From positions 1 to 5,689 of the forward strand of contig NCBR01000181.1 in NCBI GenBank assembly GCA_002279285.1: a stretch of 5,689 nucleotides of DNA. Reading direction: 5' to 3'. The DNA is from Acidobacteria bacterium 37-71-11. GTDB taxonomy: Bacteria > Acidobacteriota > Thermoanaerobaculia > Thermoanaerobaculales > Thermoanaerobaculaceae. Made by a program: the position numbers and the translations under genes. This document shows, in pieces, positions 5,643 through 5,689 of the stretch. Each line of letters opens with the position of its first letter. The first letter of the stretch is position 1. A model generated the notes under the pieces. That model worked only from the letters and a program-made list of their open reading frames with translations, was not told the DNA's origin and searched no databases.

Positions 5643-5689
5643 CCCACACGGACCACAACCACTGCAGGCGGCCGCCTATTGCCTCTAGA

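Noticed and set aside
5579..5662. 28-residue N-terminal extension of the CDF protein from GTG 5662
   Set aside because: The short CDF group is expected to start close to the Cys cluster, and a better-placed ribosome-binding site precedes GTG 5578.

Overview
This is a GC-rich bacterial fragment. Almost every third codon position in the two leftmost genes is G or C, while the metal-transport pair on the right is slightly less extreme. Nothing in it fixes the taxon. The GC content, the GTAG-type palindromic repeats and the style of the genes would fit a high-GC soil or sediment lineage such as Acidobacteriota or Myxococcota, but this is a guess. No rRNA, tRNA, CRISPR array, integrase or complete insertion sequence is visible.

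Layout. (1) Bases 1-551, minus strand: the N-terminal 183 codons of an FAD-binding oxidoreductase resembling the geranylgeranyl-reductase group, cut by the window edge. (2) Bases 552-644: a short divergent promoter region. (3) Bases 645-3575, plus strand: a 976-residue protein whose last third is a zinc peptidase domain of family M28 with all metal and catalytic residues present. Its first ~640 residues match nothing I recognise, and it has no signal peptide. (4) Bases 3576-3867: intergenic DNA filled with palindromic repeats, including an 84-bp pair of inverted GTAG hairpins (REPIN/BIME-like) and a second, tandem GTAG element. (5) Bases 3868-4947, minus: a ten-helix EamA/DMT permease with a 62-residue tail containing 24 histidines. 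(6) Bases 4953-5578, minus: a short cation diffusion facilitator (CDF), interrupted by a one-base frameshift near 5341. (7) Bases 5579-5689: the upstream region of the CDF gene.

How the genes work together. The CDF gene and the His-tailed permease are five bases apart on the same strand and form an operon that is probably concerned with metal efflux or metal handling. The CDF brings an N-terminal cysteine cluster and an intramembrane site reading D-D-C-D; the permease brings a large His-rich cytoplasmic metal sponge. The flavoprotein and the M28 protein are divergently transcribed from under 100 bp and may share regulation, but no pathway can be named. The repeat-filled gap separates the two modules, whose genes converge on it.

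The most notable items are the unusually large cytoplasmic M28 protein, the His-tailed permease/CDF pair and the REPIN-like doublet. I do not see clear proof of an undescribed system.
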